Positions 6,906-15,494 of a DNA stretch of 36,232 nucleotides are shown in pieces. This DNA comes from Clostridium_AQ sp900552125 (GTDB lineage: Bacteria > Bacillota_I > Bacilli_A > Erysipelotrichales > Erysipelotrichaceae). A program made the position numbers and the translations under genes. The notes under the pieces were generated by a model. The model was not told where the DNA came from. It saw only the letters and a list, made by a program, of their open reading frames with translations, and ran no database searches. The stretch lies in the NCBI GenBank assembly GCA_037892765.1, contig JBBKBW010000025.1; one strand, written 5' to 3'. Every line of letters begins with the position of its first letter. Position 1 is the first letter of the stretch.

Positions 6906-8000
6906 ATGACAAAAGAAGTTATTGGTGATATAAATTTAAAAATGCTGGAGGAATTCAGTGAAGCTCATGGGATTAGCGGAAATGAAAAAGAAGTTAGCCG
7001 TGTGATGAAAAAATGGATGTCTCCATATGCGGATGAAATAACTTATGATAATTTAGGATCTATCGTAGGTATTCAAAAAGGAGATCCAGATGGTGTCAAA
7101 TTGATGATAGCAGGGCACATGGATGAAGTAGGATTTTTGGTAAGAGAAATTGATCCTCAAGGATATATAAGAATGTTGCCAGTTGGTGGCTGGTGGGGAC
7201 ATGTATTACCTAGTCAGACACTAGTTGTCACAACAAAAGAAGGGAAACGTTATCAAGGGGTAGTAGGTTCAAGTGCTCCTCATGGATTATCAAAGGAAGT
7301 TAAAGAAAAAGTAATCCATCCTTTAGATTTGTTTTTAGATATGGGTGTTGATAGTGCAGAAGAAATCTATGAACTAGGTATTCAGATTGGGGATATGATT
7401 ACACCAGATACTAAATTTACTGTTATGAATAATCCAAATTATCTAATGGGAAAAGCTTGGGATGATCGTTTGTGTGCAGCAATGGTCGTAGATGTTATGC
7501 GATTATTAAAAGCAGACAATAAACCACATCATTGTAACTTATATGGTGTAGGGACTGTACAAGAAGAAGTTGGTCTTCGTGGGGCTCGTACTGCAGCTAA
7601 TATGATTCATCCTGATGTTGCGATTGCTTTAGATGTGACAACAAGTATGGATACTCCAATGGATAAAGGTAAGAATGGACTTGGTAAAGGTGTTATACTA
7701 AGTGTAATGGATGCTGGTATCATTGGTAATAAAAATTTCTTATATGAAATGGAAAAAATCTGTAAAGATTTAGAATTAGATATCAATTACGATATGATGA
7801 CAGTTGGTGGAACTGATGCAGATAATATCCATAAAGCGCACGATGGAGTAGTATCTTTAACACTTTCTATTCCAACACGCTACATGCATTCTCATCGCTT
7901 AATCGTACATCGTAAAGATTACTGGCAGACAGTACTATTGATGGCAGAATTTGCACGTCGCTTAGATCGTGATATGTTATCAAAATTAAAGGAAAGATAA
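6906..8000 (+). CDS. M42 family metallopeptidase (second of a tandem pair)
   Basis: A 364-aa M42 metallopeptidase and diverged paralogue of the preceding gene; both begin with a GISGxEKEVSR block and share YDNLGS. The expected metal ligands and catalytic residues are all visible: His71 in AGHMDEVGF, the Asp in KAWDDRLCAA, the Glu pair in VQEEVGLRGA, the Asp in IALDVTTSMDTP and the His in IPTRYMHSH. This copy keeps the canonical family form in every block, including the PTRYMHS segment. AGAGGT stands 8 nt before ATG. It is cotranscribed with the first M42 gene and closed by the strong terminator at 8005-8059. It probably trims N-terminal residues from short peptides or peptide-like conjugates in the cytosol. 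Confidence 0.92.
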   Translation: MTKEVIGDINLKMLEEFSEAHGISGNEKEVSRVMKKWMSPYADEITYDNLGSIVGIQKGDPDGVKLMIAGHMDEVGFLVREIDPQGYIRMLPVGGWWGHVLPSQTLVVTTKEGKRYQGVVGSSAPHGLSKEVKEKVIHPLDLFLDMGVDSAEEIYELGIQIGDMITPDTKFTVMNNPNYLMGKAWDDRLCAAMVVDVMRLLKADNKPHHCNLYGVGTVQEEVGLRGARTAANMIHPDVAIALDVTTSMDTPMDKGKNGLGKGVILSVMDAGIIGNKNFLYEMEKICKDLELDINYDMMTVGGTDADNIHKAHDGVVSLTLSIPTRYMHSHRLIVHRKDYWQTVLLMAEFARRLDRDMLSKLKER

Positions 8001-8004
8001 AGTA

Positions 8005-8059
8005 AAAGAGATTATTTCACTGTACCTCATGTTGTATAAGGTAGTGAAGTAATCTCTTT
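8005..8059. terminator. bidirectional terminator
   Basis: A long stem: AAAGAGATTATTTCAC (8005-8020) pairs with GTGAAGTAATCTCTTT (8044-8059) with one G-U, and inner TACCT/AGGTA pairing adds to it. T-rich tracts on both sides let it serve the M42 operon (+) and the small minus-strand gene at 8115-8246. Confidence 0.8.
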
Positions 8060-8114
8060 CTTTTCTATTATAATTTCTATTTAAAGATGATTTAATTGTG
8101 TTAAAAAATAGATG

Positions 8115-8246
8115 TTAATGTTTTTCATCAAGTTTCTTATTTATCTCTGACAATAGTTCATTAGTCTTTTTTAACTCATCTTTTACGCTAGATATCCATA
8201 ACCATAATAAGAATAGGATGATTGCATAAATTATAATAGCTAACAT
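8115..8246 (-). CDS. 43-aa single-pass membrane protein, uncharacterised
   Basis: A small ORF on the minus strand starting at ATG 8246 and ending at TAA 8115. A clear ribosome site, AGGTGG, lies upstream. The product begins MLAIIIYAIILFLLWLWISS, a single hydrophobic helix (2-20), followed by a charged, heptad-like amphipathic tail (VKDELKKTNELLSEINKKL). It has its own promoter (8437-8465) and a roughly 180-nt leader that contains the structured element at 8279-8398. The layout (tiny hydrophobic peptide, long folded leader, shared terminator) is compatible with a regulatory membrane peptide or a type I toxin-like peptide, but no family was recognised. The M42 operon converges on it and RodA lies upstream on the same strand. 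Confidence 0.6.
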   Translation of the reverse strand: MLAIIIYAIILFLLWLWISSVKDELKKTNELLSEINKKLDEKH

Positions 8247-8278
8247 ATTATTACCACCTTTCTGATTAAATATCTAAC

Positions 8279-8398
8279 AAGTTCCAAAAAGTAAAGAGAT
8301 ACTCTTATTCCGAAAGTATTGTATATAGAATAAGGGAAAGGGTTTTTGAGTAGGCTATTCTCAAAGATTACATATCTCTTTCTTTATTTTGGAACTTA
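8279..8398 (-). ncRNA. candidate structured 5' leader (three-way junction)
   Basis: Near-complementary outer arms (about 8279-8301 and 8373-8398; core GTTCCAAAA with TTTTGGAAC, and AAAGAGATA with TATCTCTTT) enclose two internal hairpins: CTTATTC...GAATAAG and TTTGAG...CTCAAA. The fold lies between a good minus-strand promoter and the 43-aa ORF. No known riboswitch class was recognised. The strand is inferred from the promoter and ORF; the palindromic arms would also fold on the plus strand. Confidence 0.5.
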
Positions 8399-8436
8399 AA
8401 TGTAGAGATGAGAAATAATCTACATTCTACCATTTC

Positions 8437-8465
8437 CTTATATTATATAAAAATACATAAGTCAA
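8437..8465 (-). promoter_or_regulatory. minus-strand promoter for the leader and 43-aa gene
   Basis: On the minus strand, TTGACT (8465-8460), 17-bp spacer, then TATAAG (8442-8437). The start point would be near 8430. Confidence 0.6.
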
Positions 8466-8518
8466 TAGTTCATGTATAAGATGTAGTTTTTTGGAATAAC
8501 ATGTACATTTTAGTATAA

Positions 8519-8545
8519 TAAAAGACCTACGCAATGTAGATCTTT
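8519..8545 (-). terminator. terminator of rodA
   Basis: Read on the minus strand: AAAGATCTAC-ATTGC-GTAGGTCTTTTATT, a 10-bp stem with one G-U and a T-rich tail. It overlaps the stop codon of the RodA/FtsW gene. Confidence 0.75.
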
Positions 8546-9767
8546 ATTCATATATATAGTCTGATAGCTTCTTTGCTTTTGCACTGGCATTAAATATTAT
8601 ACCGAAAGCAATCATATAAGATAATAAGGATGAACCACCATAAGATATCAATGGTAACGTGATACCTGTAATTGGAAGTAACCCTATGATCATACCAATA
8701 TTCTGAACCTGCTGATACAATAACATACCTAATATTCCTATTATAAAATATTTCTCAAACATATTTTTTGAATTTGAGGCAACTCTGCAAAGATGAATAT
8801 CTAAGCCTAAGCATAAAGCAACAATAAATAATGTTCCTAGTAATCCCCAGGTTTGACCTGCAACTGCAAAGATAAAGTCTGTCTGAGCCTCAGGAATACT
8901 AACTAAATCTGCACCCATGCCATGACCTGTTAAACCAGCGGAACCTAGTGCTAATAATGCCATATACAATTGATGACCTTCTCCATTGATATCTGATTCT
9001 GGATTTAACCATGCGGAGATTCTGCTTAACTTATATCCTCCTTCTCCGCCTATTAATTTACTTAATAAATCAAAATGGTAGAAATACATATAAAAGAATA
9101 AAGCTAAGACTACAAAAATTAATATACCAATCAATAAAAACCATTCTCGTTTGATACCAGAACAAACTATCATTGCGAATAGAGAAATCGCAATAATTAA
9201 TACAACTCCAGTATCTGGCTGTACTAGAATTAACAACATAGGTGGTAGCGCCCATTTTGCTACTTCTAAGAATAAAGAGAAATCCATTTCATATGAATCG
9301 GTAATTTTATTATTGTTGTGTTCATCAATAATTCCAGCAGTAATTAAAATTAAGATGATTTTCATAAATTCACTAGGCTGGAAGGAACCGATAGCTGGAA
9401 ACTGATACCACGAGGTAGCTCCATTTACTGGTATTATAATACCTAAAAAGCTACTACTACCCGTTAATGCCATAAAGATTTTTGCTAATAATAAAACAAC
9501 TAAACAGCCTAATAGAAACCAATATCCAATTTTCGCAAACTGCAGCATAGAATCATTTCCTAAATACATGATTGCCCCAATTGCGATACAGCCAACGATA
9601 TACCACATAACCTGTCGCATAATATAATCAATGCTGGCATCTTTTCCTAATATCCCATAAGCTGAATAAATAGAAAGTATACTCATGATTGCCATTAATG
9701 CCATATATGTACATAAAACAAAATCAAACTTATCTGGACTTTTAGCCTTAGATAAACCTACTTTCAT
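8544..9767 (-). CDS. rodA: RodA/FtsW family SEDS peptidoglycan polymerase
   Basis: A 407-aa polytopic membrane protein of the SEDS family, which polymerises peptidoglycan from lipid II with a partner class B PBP. About ten membrane helices are evident. Family blocks include QFPAIGSFQPSEFMKI (about 130-145), LLILVQPDTGVVLIIA and the C-terminal GITLPLISYGGSSLLSYM, all typical of RodA/FtsW/SpoVE. The start is set at ATG 9767, with GGAG eight nt upstream. An upstream in-frame TTG would add 11 residues but lacks a ribosome site, and ATG 9773 is too close to GGAG. The gene stands alone, divergent from mutS, with a minus-strand TATAAT at 9811-9816. RodA versus FtsW is not certain: no ftsZ-dcw context is present, so the elongation or sporulation role is open. 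Confidence 0.88.
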   Translation of the reverse strand: MKVGLSKAKSPDKFDFVLCTYMALMAIMSILSIYSAYGILGKDASIDYIMRQVMWYIVGCIAIGAIMYLGNDSMLQFAKIGYWFLLGCLVVLLLAKIFMALTGSSSFLGIIIPVNGATSWYQFPAIGSFQPSEFMKIILILITAGIIDEHNNNKITDSYEMDFSLFLEVAKWALPPMLLILVQPDTGVVLIIAISLFAMIVCSGIKREWFLLIGILIFVVLALFFYMYFYHFDLLSKLIGGEGGYKLSRISAWLNPESDINGEGHQLYMALLALGSAGLTGHGMGADLVSIPEAQTDFIFAVAGQTWGLLGTLFIVALCLGLDIHLCRVASNSKNMFEKYFIIGILGMLLYQQVQNIGMIIGLLPITGITLPLISYGGSSLLSYMIAFGIIFNASAKAKKLSDYIYE

Positions 9768-9810
9768 TGACATCACTCCAAACAAACCCCAAAAAGACAA
9801 GGTTGTATTT

Positions 9811-9816
9811 ATTATA
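9811..9816 (-). promoter_or_regulatory. -10 element for rodA
   Basis: A minus-strand TATAAT in the context TGTTATAAT lies 44 bp upstream of the chosen ATG. No convincing -35 hexamer was seen. Confidence 0.45.
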
Positions 9817-9912
9817 ACACGGTTTATATTTTATATGTTGAACACATGTGATATTTTTCTGAAATAATATTAAGATTTTGAAAGAATTATCGATAACGAT
9901 TAAAAGATGTTA

Positions 9913-9921
9913 TGCTATAAT
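9913..9921 (+). promoter_or_regulatory. extended -10 promoter for mutS
   Basis: TGCTATAAT is an extended -10 that can work without a good -35. It lies 38 bp upstream of the mutS ATG. Confidence 0.6.
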
Positions 9922-9958
9922 ATTGGAAGTAAACGAAGAAGTAAGCGGAGTTGATAAA

Positions 9959-12490
9959 ATGAGTAAACAACCTAAATATACACCTATGATGAATCACTAT
10001 CTGGAATTGAAGAAACAACATGAAGATGCGATTATATTTTATCGTTTAGGCGATTTTTATGAAATGTTTTTTGAAGATGCGAAAATTGCGTCCGGTGAAT
10101 TAGATCTTGTATTGACTGGAAGAAATGCCGGAGTAGAAGAAAGAGTGCCAATGTGTGGTATTCCTCATCATGCCGCAAATGGTTATATACAGCGATTAAT
10201 TCAAAAAGGATATAAGGTTGCCATTGTTGAACAATTAGAAGATCCATCTTTGGCAAAAGGATTAGTTAAACGAGATGTGATTAAGATTGTTACACCTGGA
10301 ACAATAATGGATGAAGTAAGTGATGAGAAGAATACCGTATATATTGCTTCATTACATGATTTCCAATTTGGTATAGCAGTAATTCTTTGTGAAATGACTA
10401 CAGGAGAGTTACAAGCTCAGCTAATTGATAAACAGGTCATGGCAATACAAAAAGTTCTTTTAGGAAATAATGTAAGAGAAATTGTTGTTCAAGAGAAATT
10501 TGATAAAAAGATTATTAAAATGATCGAAGAAATGGAAACAATTACGGTATCATATCATAACGATGCGGTTTTAAAAGAAGAATATCTGCATTTATTGAAT
10601 GGAATTAAAGATGATCGAATTGAAACTGCTTTTGGTATCCTAACAAATTATTTAGATGAAACACAGAAACGAAATATGGCACATCTAAATCCTATTGTTA
10701 TGATATATGAAAATGAATTTTTACAGATGGATTTTAATACAAAACAAAATTTAGAATTAACTTCTTCTATTCGTAATGGATCACGTTCTCAGACTTTGTG
10801 GAGCTTTTTAGATAAATGCAGAAGTTCTATGGGTTCACGGTTATTGAAAAAATGGATTGAATATCCGCTTATGGATGTTAATGCTATCAATAAACGTTTG
10901 GATGCGATTGAATTTCTAAATGATAACTTCATTACGAAAGATGAATTAAGAGAGCATTTAGGTTATGTATATGATTTAGAAAGATTAAGCGCAAGAGTTG
11001 CTTATGGATCTGCCAATCCAAGAGATATTTTACGATTAATTAAAACTTTGGAACATACTCCACAGATATTTGACTCTTTTAAAGGCTGTAGTGCATATAA
11101 AGAATTTCAGAAAATTGATCCATGTCAGTCTTTATATGAAATGATACAAGGAGCTATAGTAGAGAATCCTCCATTAACTTTAAAGGATGGCGGCGTGTTT
11201 GTTGAAGGATATAATGAAGAATTGGATCAAGTGCGTGAAATTGGGAAGAGCGGGAAAAATTGGATTCTTGAGTTAGAAAATAAAGAACGTGAACGTACAG
11301 GGGTAAAATCATTAAAGATCGGATATAATCGTGTTTTTGGTTATTATATTGAAGTCACAAAGGCAAATCTATCCGCTATTAAAGAAGAATTTGGTTATGT
11401 AAGAAAACAGACACTTACAAATGCAGAAAGATTTATTACAGAAGAATTAAAAGAAAAAGAAGATGCAATTGTACATGCACAGGAAAGAAGTATTCGCCTA
11501 GAAGCAGAATTATTTCAAAATTTATTAAATCAGATTAAAGTATATTTACCAAAACTGCATGATGTATCTAATGCATTATCTACAATTGACGCATTATATG
11601 CATTAGCTGAAATATCAAGTGAAAATGGTTATACAAGACCTAAATTTCATCATGAACATGTGATACATATGGAAGAAGCTCGTCACCCTATTTTAGATAA
11701 GATGATGAAGACAACACGTTATGTATCTAATGATTTAGAGATGGAAGAAGGAAATGATATCTTAATGATTACCGGACCTAATATGGGTGGTAAATCAACA
11801 TTTATGCGTCAGACTGCTTTAATTGTGATCATGGCACAGCTTGGTTGTTTTGTACCTGCTAGAAAAGTAGAAATGCCAATTTTTGATCAGATATTCACAA
11901 GAATTGGAGCAAGTGATGATATCATGTCTGGACAATCTACTTTTATGGTAGAGATGATGGAAGCTAATCATGCATTACAAAATGCGAAAGAAAATTCTTT
12001 GATTTTATTTGATGAAATCGGACGAGGAACTTCTACGTATGATGGAATGGCATTAGCACAAGCTATGATTGAGTATATCGTACATAACATTAAGGCAAAA
12101 ACCTTATTCTCAACACATTATCATGAGTTAACCGAAATGGCTGAACAGAATACAAGTATTCGTAATGTTCATGTTGATGTTCATGAAGAAGATGAAAAAG
12201 TTACTTTCTTATATCGTGTTGTAGATGGAAAAGCAGATAAATCTTATGGAATCAATGTCGCAAGATTAGCACATCTTCCATCTTCTGTTTTAGACCGTGC
12301 TAAACAAATTCTAGATAGTCTAGAGTTACAACCTAATATGGTAAAAGAAGTACAAGCACCAATCGTAATTGAAAAAGAAAATCAATTATACACACAGATT
12401 GTAAATCAGATTCAAGATGTCGATGTTAATAAAATGACACCAATTGAAGCAATGCAATTTATATATGAATTAAAAGAAAAGTTATCATAA
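9959..12490 (+). CDS. mutS: DNA mismatch repair protein MutS
   Basis: An 843-aa mismatch-recognition ATPase. The N-terminal domain contains the mismatch-probing block RLGDFYEMFFEDA (about 27-39). The connector, lever and clamp domains fill the middle, and the ATPase domain carries Walker A GPNMGGKST (from Gly606), Walker B LILFDEIGRGTSTYDG and the signature STHYHEL. Start taken at ATG 9959 (MSKQPKYTPMM), preceded by GCGGAG at good spacing; the 27-codon upstream extension overlaps the promoter and is not family-like. Length is standard for bacterial MutS1. mutL follows after 54 nt, so the pair forms the usual mutSL operon. Confidence 0.97.
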   Translation: MSKQPKYTPMMNHYLELKKQHEDAIIFYRLGDFYEMFFEDAKIASGELDLVLTGRNAGVEERVPMCGIPHHAANGYIQRLIQKGYKVAIVEQLEDPSLAKGLVKRDVIKIVTPGTIMDEVSDEKNTVYIASLHDFQFGIAVILCEMTTGELQAQLIDKQVMAIQKVLLGNNVREIVVQEKFDKKIIKMIEEMETITVSYHNDAVLKEEYLHLLNGIKDDRIETAFGILTNYLDETQKRNMAHLNPIVMIYENEFLQMDFNTKQNLELTSSIRNGSRSQTLWSFLDKCRSSMGSRLLKKWIEYPLMDVNAINKRLDAIEFLNDNFITKDELREHLGYVYDLERLSARVAYGSANPRDILRLIKTLEHTPQIFDSFKGCSAYKEFQKIDPCQSLYEMIQGAIVENPPLTLKDGGVFVEGYNEELDQVREIGKSGKNWILELENKERERTGVKSLKIGYNRVFGYYIEVTKANLSAIKEEFGYVRKQTLTNAERFITEELKEKEDAIVHAQERSIRLEAELFQNLLNQIKVYLPKLHDVSNALSTIDALYALAEISSENGYTRPKFHHEHVIHMEEARHPILDKMMKTTRYVSNDLEMEEGNDILMITGPNMGGKSTFMRQTALIVIMAQLGCFVPARKVEMPIFDQIFTRIGASDDIMSGQSTFMVEMMEANHALQNAKENSLILFDEIGRGTSTYDGMALAQAMIEYIVHNIKAKTLFSTHYHELTEMAEQNTSIRNVHVDVHEEDEKVTFLYRVVDGKADKSYGINVARLAHLPSSVLDRAKQILDSLELQPNMVKEVQAPIVIEKENQLYTQIVNQIQDVDVNKMTPIEAMQFIYELKEKLS

Positions 12491-12495
12491 GAAAC

Positions 12496-12514
12496 CTGTA
12501 ATATTGTATTACAG
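12496..12514 (+). other. small hairpin between mutS and mutL
   Basis: CTGTAATA-TTG-TATTACAG is a perfect 8-bp stem with a 3-nt loop followed by ATTTTCTT. It is too weak and T-poor for a firm terminator call. It may cap mutS mRNA or partly attenuate entry into mutL. Confidence 0.4.
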
Positions 12515-12544
12515 ATTTTCTTATAACGGAAAGAAGGTGTAAAC

Positions 12545-14578
12545 ATGGGAAAAATAAATCGCTTGGATGAGCATTTAAGCAATATGATAGCGGCTGGAGA
12601 AGTTGTGGAAAGACCGCAGGGAATTGTTAAAGAGCTAGTAGAAAACTGTATTGATGCTCATGCGAAAAACATTGAAATTCAAATCGTTCAGGGAGGTATA
12701 GATACCATAACGATCATAGATGATGGGGATGGTATGGATCCAGAAGATGCAACTTTAGCCTTTGAACGACATGCGACAAGCAAGCTGAAAGAAGTCAATG
12801 ATTTATGGAATATTCATACCATGGGCTTTCGTGGAGAAGCTTTACCATCAATTGCCTCTGTATCTCATGTATTATTACGTACGAATGATGGAATTAATTC
12901 TACAGAAGTAGAAATCAGTTATGGAAAATTAATGAGTGCTCGACCTTGTGGAACTCCAAAAGGAACAATGATAGAAGTTAAAAATCTATTTCAAAAAACA
13001 CCAGCACGATTTAAACACTTAAAGAGTCCACAATATGAATTTTCTTTAATTTCAGACGTGGTACAGAAATTTGCATTATCTCATCCTGAAATTGGTTTCT
13101 GTTTATCCCATGATGGCAGAACAGTATTTAAGACTAGAGAAAATGGAAGTCTTTTAGAAGTACTAATGCAAATCTATGGAAGAGAAAGTGCAAAAAGTGC
13201 AATGCAGGTTGATGGGCATGATCAGGATTATAAAATAACCGGCTATATTATGCAGCCACAATATAATCGAGCAACCAAATATTATATGTTATTGTACATT
13301 AATGGAAGAATGATACGAAATTATCATTTACAAAAGGCAATTATGGATGCATATTCACCATATATGCCTAAAGAACGTTATCCAATCGTTGTGATTGATT
13401 TAATAATGGATGCCCAATTAGTTGATGTGAATGTTCATCCGTCGAAATGGGAAATTCGTTTATCAAAAGAAAAACAATTAGAAAAATTATTATATGAAAC
13501 AATACGTAAAACACTACACGAACAGTTGGAAGTACCTAATGTTGATGTAGAAAAAGAGACAGTAAAAGAAAAAGTAGAAGAACAAACTTTAACATTTACT
13601 TATGAACGTGATGATAAGATTCAAAAGATGCATGAGGAAGTAAATGATAGTTTTGTACATCCAGAAAAAGTAAAAAAGCCTGCTTTGGATATGGAAGAAC
13701 TACGTAAAAAGATTGAAGAAGATCGAAAGGAATTACGAGAGACATCAATTCCAAAACAACCACAGACAGTAGAAATTAAACCAGAGATTCAAGAGGAAGA
13801 AACTAGCTATACAGCGGTAGATGCTATCAAAGAAGATAAGAAGGAAGAAATAAAGATTGAAACACCTTCGATAATAAAATCTCAATCAATAGAAAAATCA
13901 AAAGAAATCATAAAAGAAGAAACAGCAACGGCTTATAAAAACATGGAAACAAAAGAAGAGGTTGTTTATGAGCCACAAGAATCTAAACCTAAAAATCCTA
14001 GTCTTCCTCAATTACGTGTTATTGGTCAATTTCATAATAGCTATATCCTAGCAGAAGGAGAAAAAGGATTATATATCATTGACCAGCATGCTGCTCAGGA
14101 ACGTTATCATTATGAACAAATACGATCTCAGATACTTGCGGGTAATAAAGATACACAGCCATTATTATTACCAATCACAATTGAATCTACTATAGCGGCT
14201 GTCGCACAGGTAGATGAATTAAATAAAGTAATGGAAGAATTAGGAATTCATTTAGAAGTATTTGGAGATCATACCTTTGTATGTCGAGAACTTCCAGTAT
14301 GGATGAATGATGTAGAAGAAGAAGCATTTCTACTTGATATGATTGATATTTGGGAAAAAGATAAAGAAATCAATATTGATCAATTAAGAAAACACGCTAT
14401 CGCAACTATGGCATGTCATAGCTCTATTCGTTTTCATAGAACTTTAACTATGGAAGAAATGAAGAAGGTAATTCATGATTTAGAATATTGTGAACAGCCA
14501 TTCCATTGTCCACATGGTAGACCAACTATGATATGCATGGAAGATAAAGCATTATTTAAGAAATTTGAGCGAGGATAA
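12545..14578 (+). CDS. mutL: DNA mismatch repair endonuclease MutL
   Basis: A 677-aa MutL. The N-terminal GHKL ATPase shows IAAGEVVERPQGIVKELVEN (about 16-35; canonical MutL has EN in the N-box), DDGDGMDPEDA, ERHATSKL and GFRGEALPSIASVS. A Lys/Glu-rich, low-complexity linker spans about 335-475. The C-terminal dimerisation/endonuclease domain contains DQHAAQERYHYE (from Asp513), the DQHAxxExxxxE metal site of the nicking MutL class, plus ACHSSIR and CPHGRPT. A non-methyl-directed, MutH-independent repair pathway is expected. ATG follows AAAGAAGGTG. miaA begins 3 nt after the stop, so the two are translationally linked. Confidence 0.96.
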   Translation: MGKINRLDEHLSNMIAAGEVVERPQGIVKELVENCIDAHAKNIEIQIVQGGIDTITIIDDGDGMDPEDATLAFERHATSKLKEVNDLWNIHTMGFRGEALPSIASVSHVLLRTNDGINSTEVEISYGKLMSARPCGTPKGTMIEVKNLFQKTPARFKHLKSPQYEFSLISDVVQKFALSHPEIGFCLSHDGRTVFKTRENGSLLEVLMQIYGRESAKSAMQVDGHDQDYKITGYIMQPQYNRATKYYMLLYINGRMIRNYHLQKAIMDAYSPYMPKERYPIVVIDLIMDAQLVDVNVHPSKWEIRLSKEKQLEKLLYETIRKTLHEQLEVPNVDVEKETVKEKVEEQTLTFTYERDDKIQKMHEEVNDSFVHPEKVKKPALDMEELRKKIEEDRKELRETSIPKQPQTVEIKPEIQEEETSYTAVDAIKEDKKEEIKIETPSIIKSQSIEKSKEIIKEETATAYKNMETKEEVVYEPQESKPKNPSLPQLRVIGQFHNSYILAEGEKGLYIIDQHAAQERYHYEQIRSQILAGNKDTQPLLLPITIESTIAAVAQVDELNKVMEELGIHLEVFGDHTFVCRELPVWMNDVEEEAFLLDMIDIWEKDKEINIDQLRKHAIATMACHSSIRFHRTLTMEEMKKVIHDLEYCEQPFHCPHGRPTMICMEDKALFKKFERG

Positions 14579-14581
14579 TAT

Positions 14582-15493
14582 ATGGGAAAAGTATTGATAA
14601 TTGTTGGACCTACTGGAGTAGGAAAAACAAGTTTAAGTGTAGAATTGGCAAAACAGTTTCATGGAGAAGTTATTAGTGGTGATTCCATGCAGGTATATAA
14701 AGAAATGAGTATTGGTACTGCGAAGATAACACCAGAAGAAATGCAGGATATACCTCACTACTTAATTGATTTTTGTTCTTTTACTGATGAATATAACGTA
14801 AAAATATTCCAGGAAGAGGCGAGAAAAGAAATAAAAAACATTACAGATAGAAAGAATCTGCCTATCATTTGTGGAGGTACTGGTCTTTATATCAAATCCT
14901 GTATCTATGATTATCAATTCTTAGACCAAGAAGAAGATAGTGATTTTATAAGCTTTTTAATGAAAAGAAGTCCAGATGAATTATGGGGATTATTAAATAT
15001 TGTGGATCCTAAAGCATGTGAAAACTTACATCCTCATAATCGTCAAAGATTAATCAGAGCATTGTCTATGGCACATTCTGGTAATAAAAAAAGTGAAATT
15101 GTAGATAAACAGGAGCATAAACCAATTTATGATGCTTACATCATTGGTTTAACAATGGATCGAGAACGTTTATATGAAAGAATTAATTTACGTGTCGATC
15201 AAATGATGGAACATGGTTTACTACAGGAAATAGAAGGTTTAGTAAAAGATCAGCCAAATGTATGGGATTTACAAAGCTTTAAAGGAATAGGCTATAAAGA
15301 ATGGAGACCCTATTTTGAAGAAAATGCAGATGTAGAAACCTGTGTAGAAAGTATTAAGAAAAATTCTCGTAACTTCGCAAAACGTCAGTATACCTGGTTC
15401 AACAATCAAATGCAGGTGCAGTGGTATGATATAGAAGAAGAGAATTATAAACAGAAAATTATAGAAGATGTGAAAGCATGGATGGAGAAATAA
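14582..15493 (+). CDS. miaA: tRNA dimethylallyltransferase MiaA
   Basis: A 303-aa enzyme that transfers a dimethylallyl group to N6 of A37 in tRNAs reading U-starting codons. The P-loop is IIVGPTGVGKTSL (6-18), followed by SGDSMQVYKEMSIGTAK (about 34-50) with the conserved Asp, ICGGTGLYI (about 95-103) and the tRNA-binding C-terminal segment NSRNFAKRQYTWFNNQ. The order mutL-miaA is common in Bacillota and other bacteria; hfq, which often follows, is absent here. tcdA begins one base after the stop, joining two tRNA-A37 modification genes. Confidence 0.96.
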   Translation: MGKVLIIVGPTGVGKTSLSVELAKQFHGEVISGDSMQVYKEMSIGTAKITPEEMQDIPHYLIDFCSFTDEYNVKIFQEEARKEIKNITDRKNLPIICGGTGLYIKSCIYDYQFLDQEEDSDFISFLMKRSPDELWGLLNIVDPKACENLHPHNRQRLIRALSMAHSGNKKSEIVDKQEHKPIYDAYIIGLTMDRERLYERINLRVDQMMEHGLLQEIEGLVKDQPNVWDLQSFKGIGYKEWRPYFEENADVETCVESIKKNSRNFAKRQYTWFNNQMQVQWYDIEEENYKQKIIEDVKAWMEK

Positions 15494-15494
15494 G

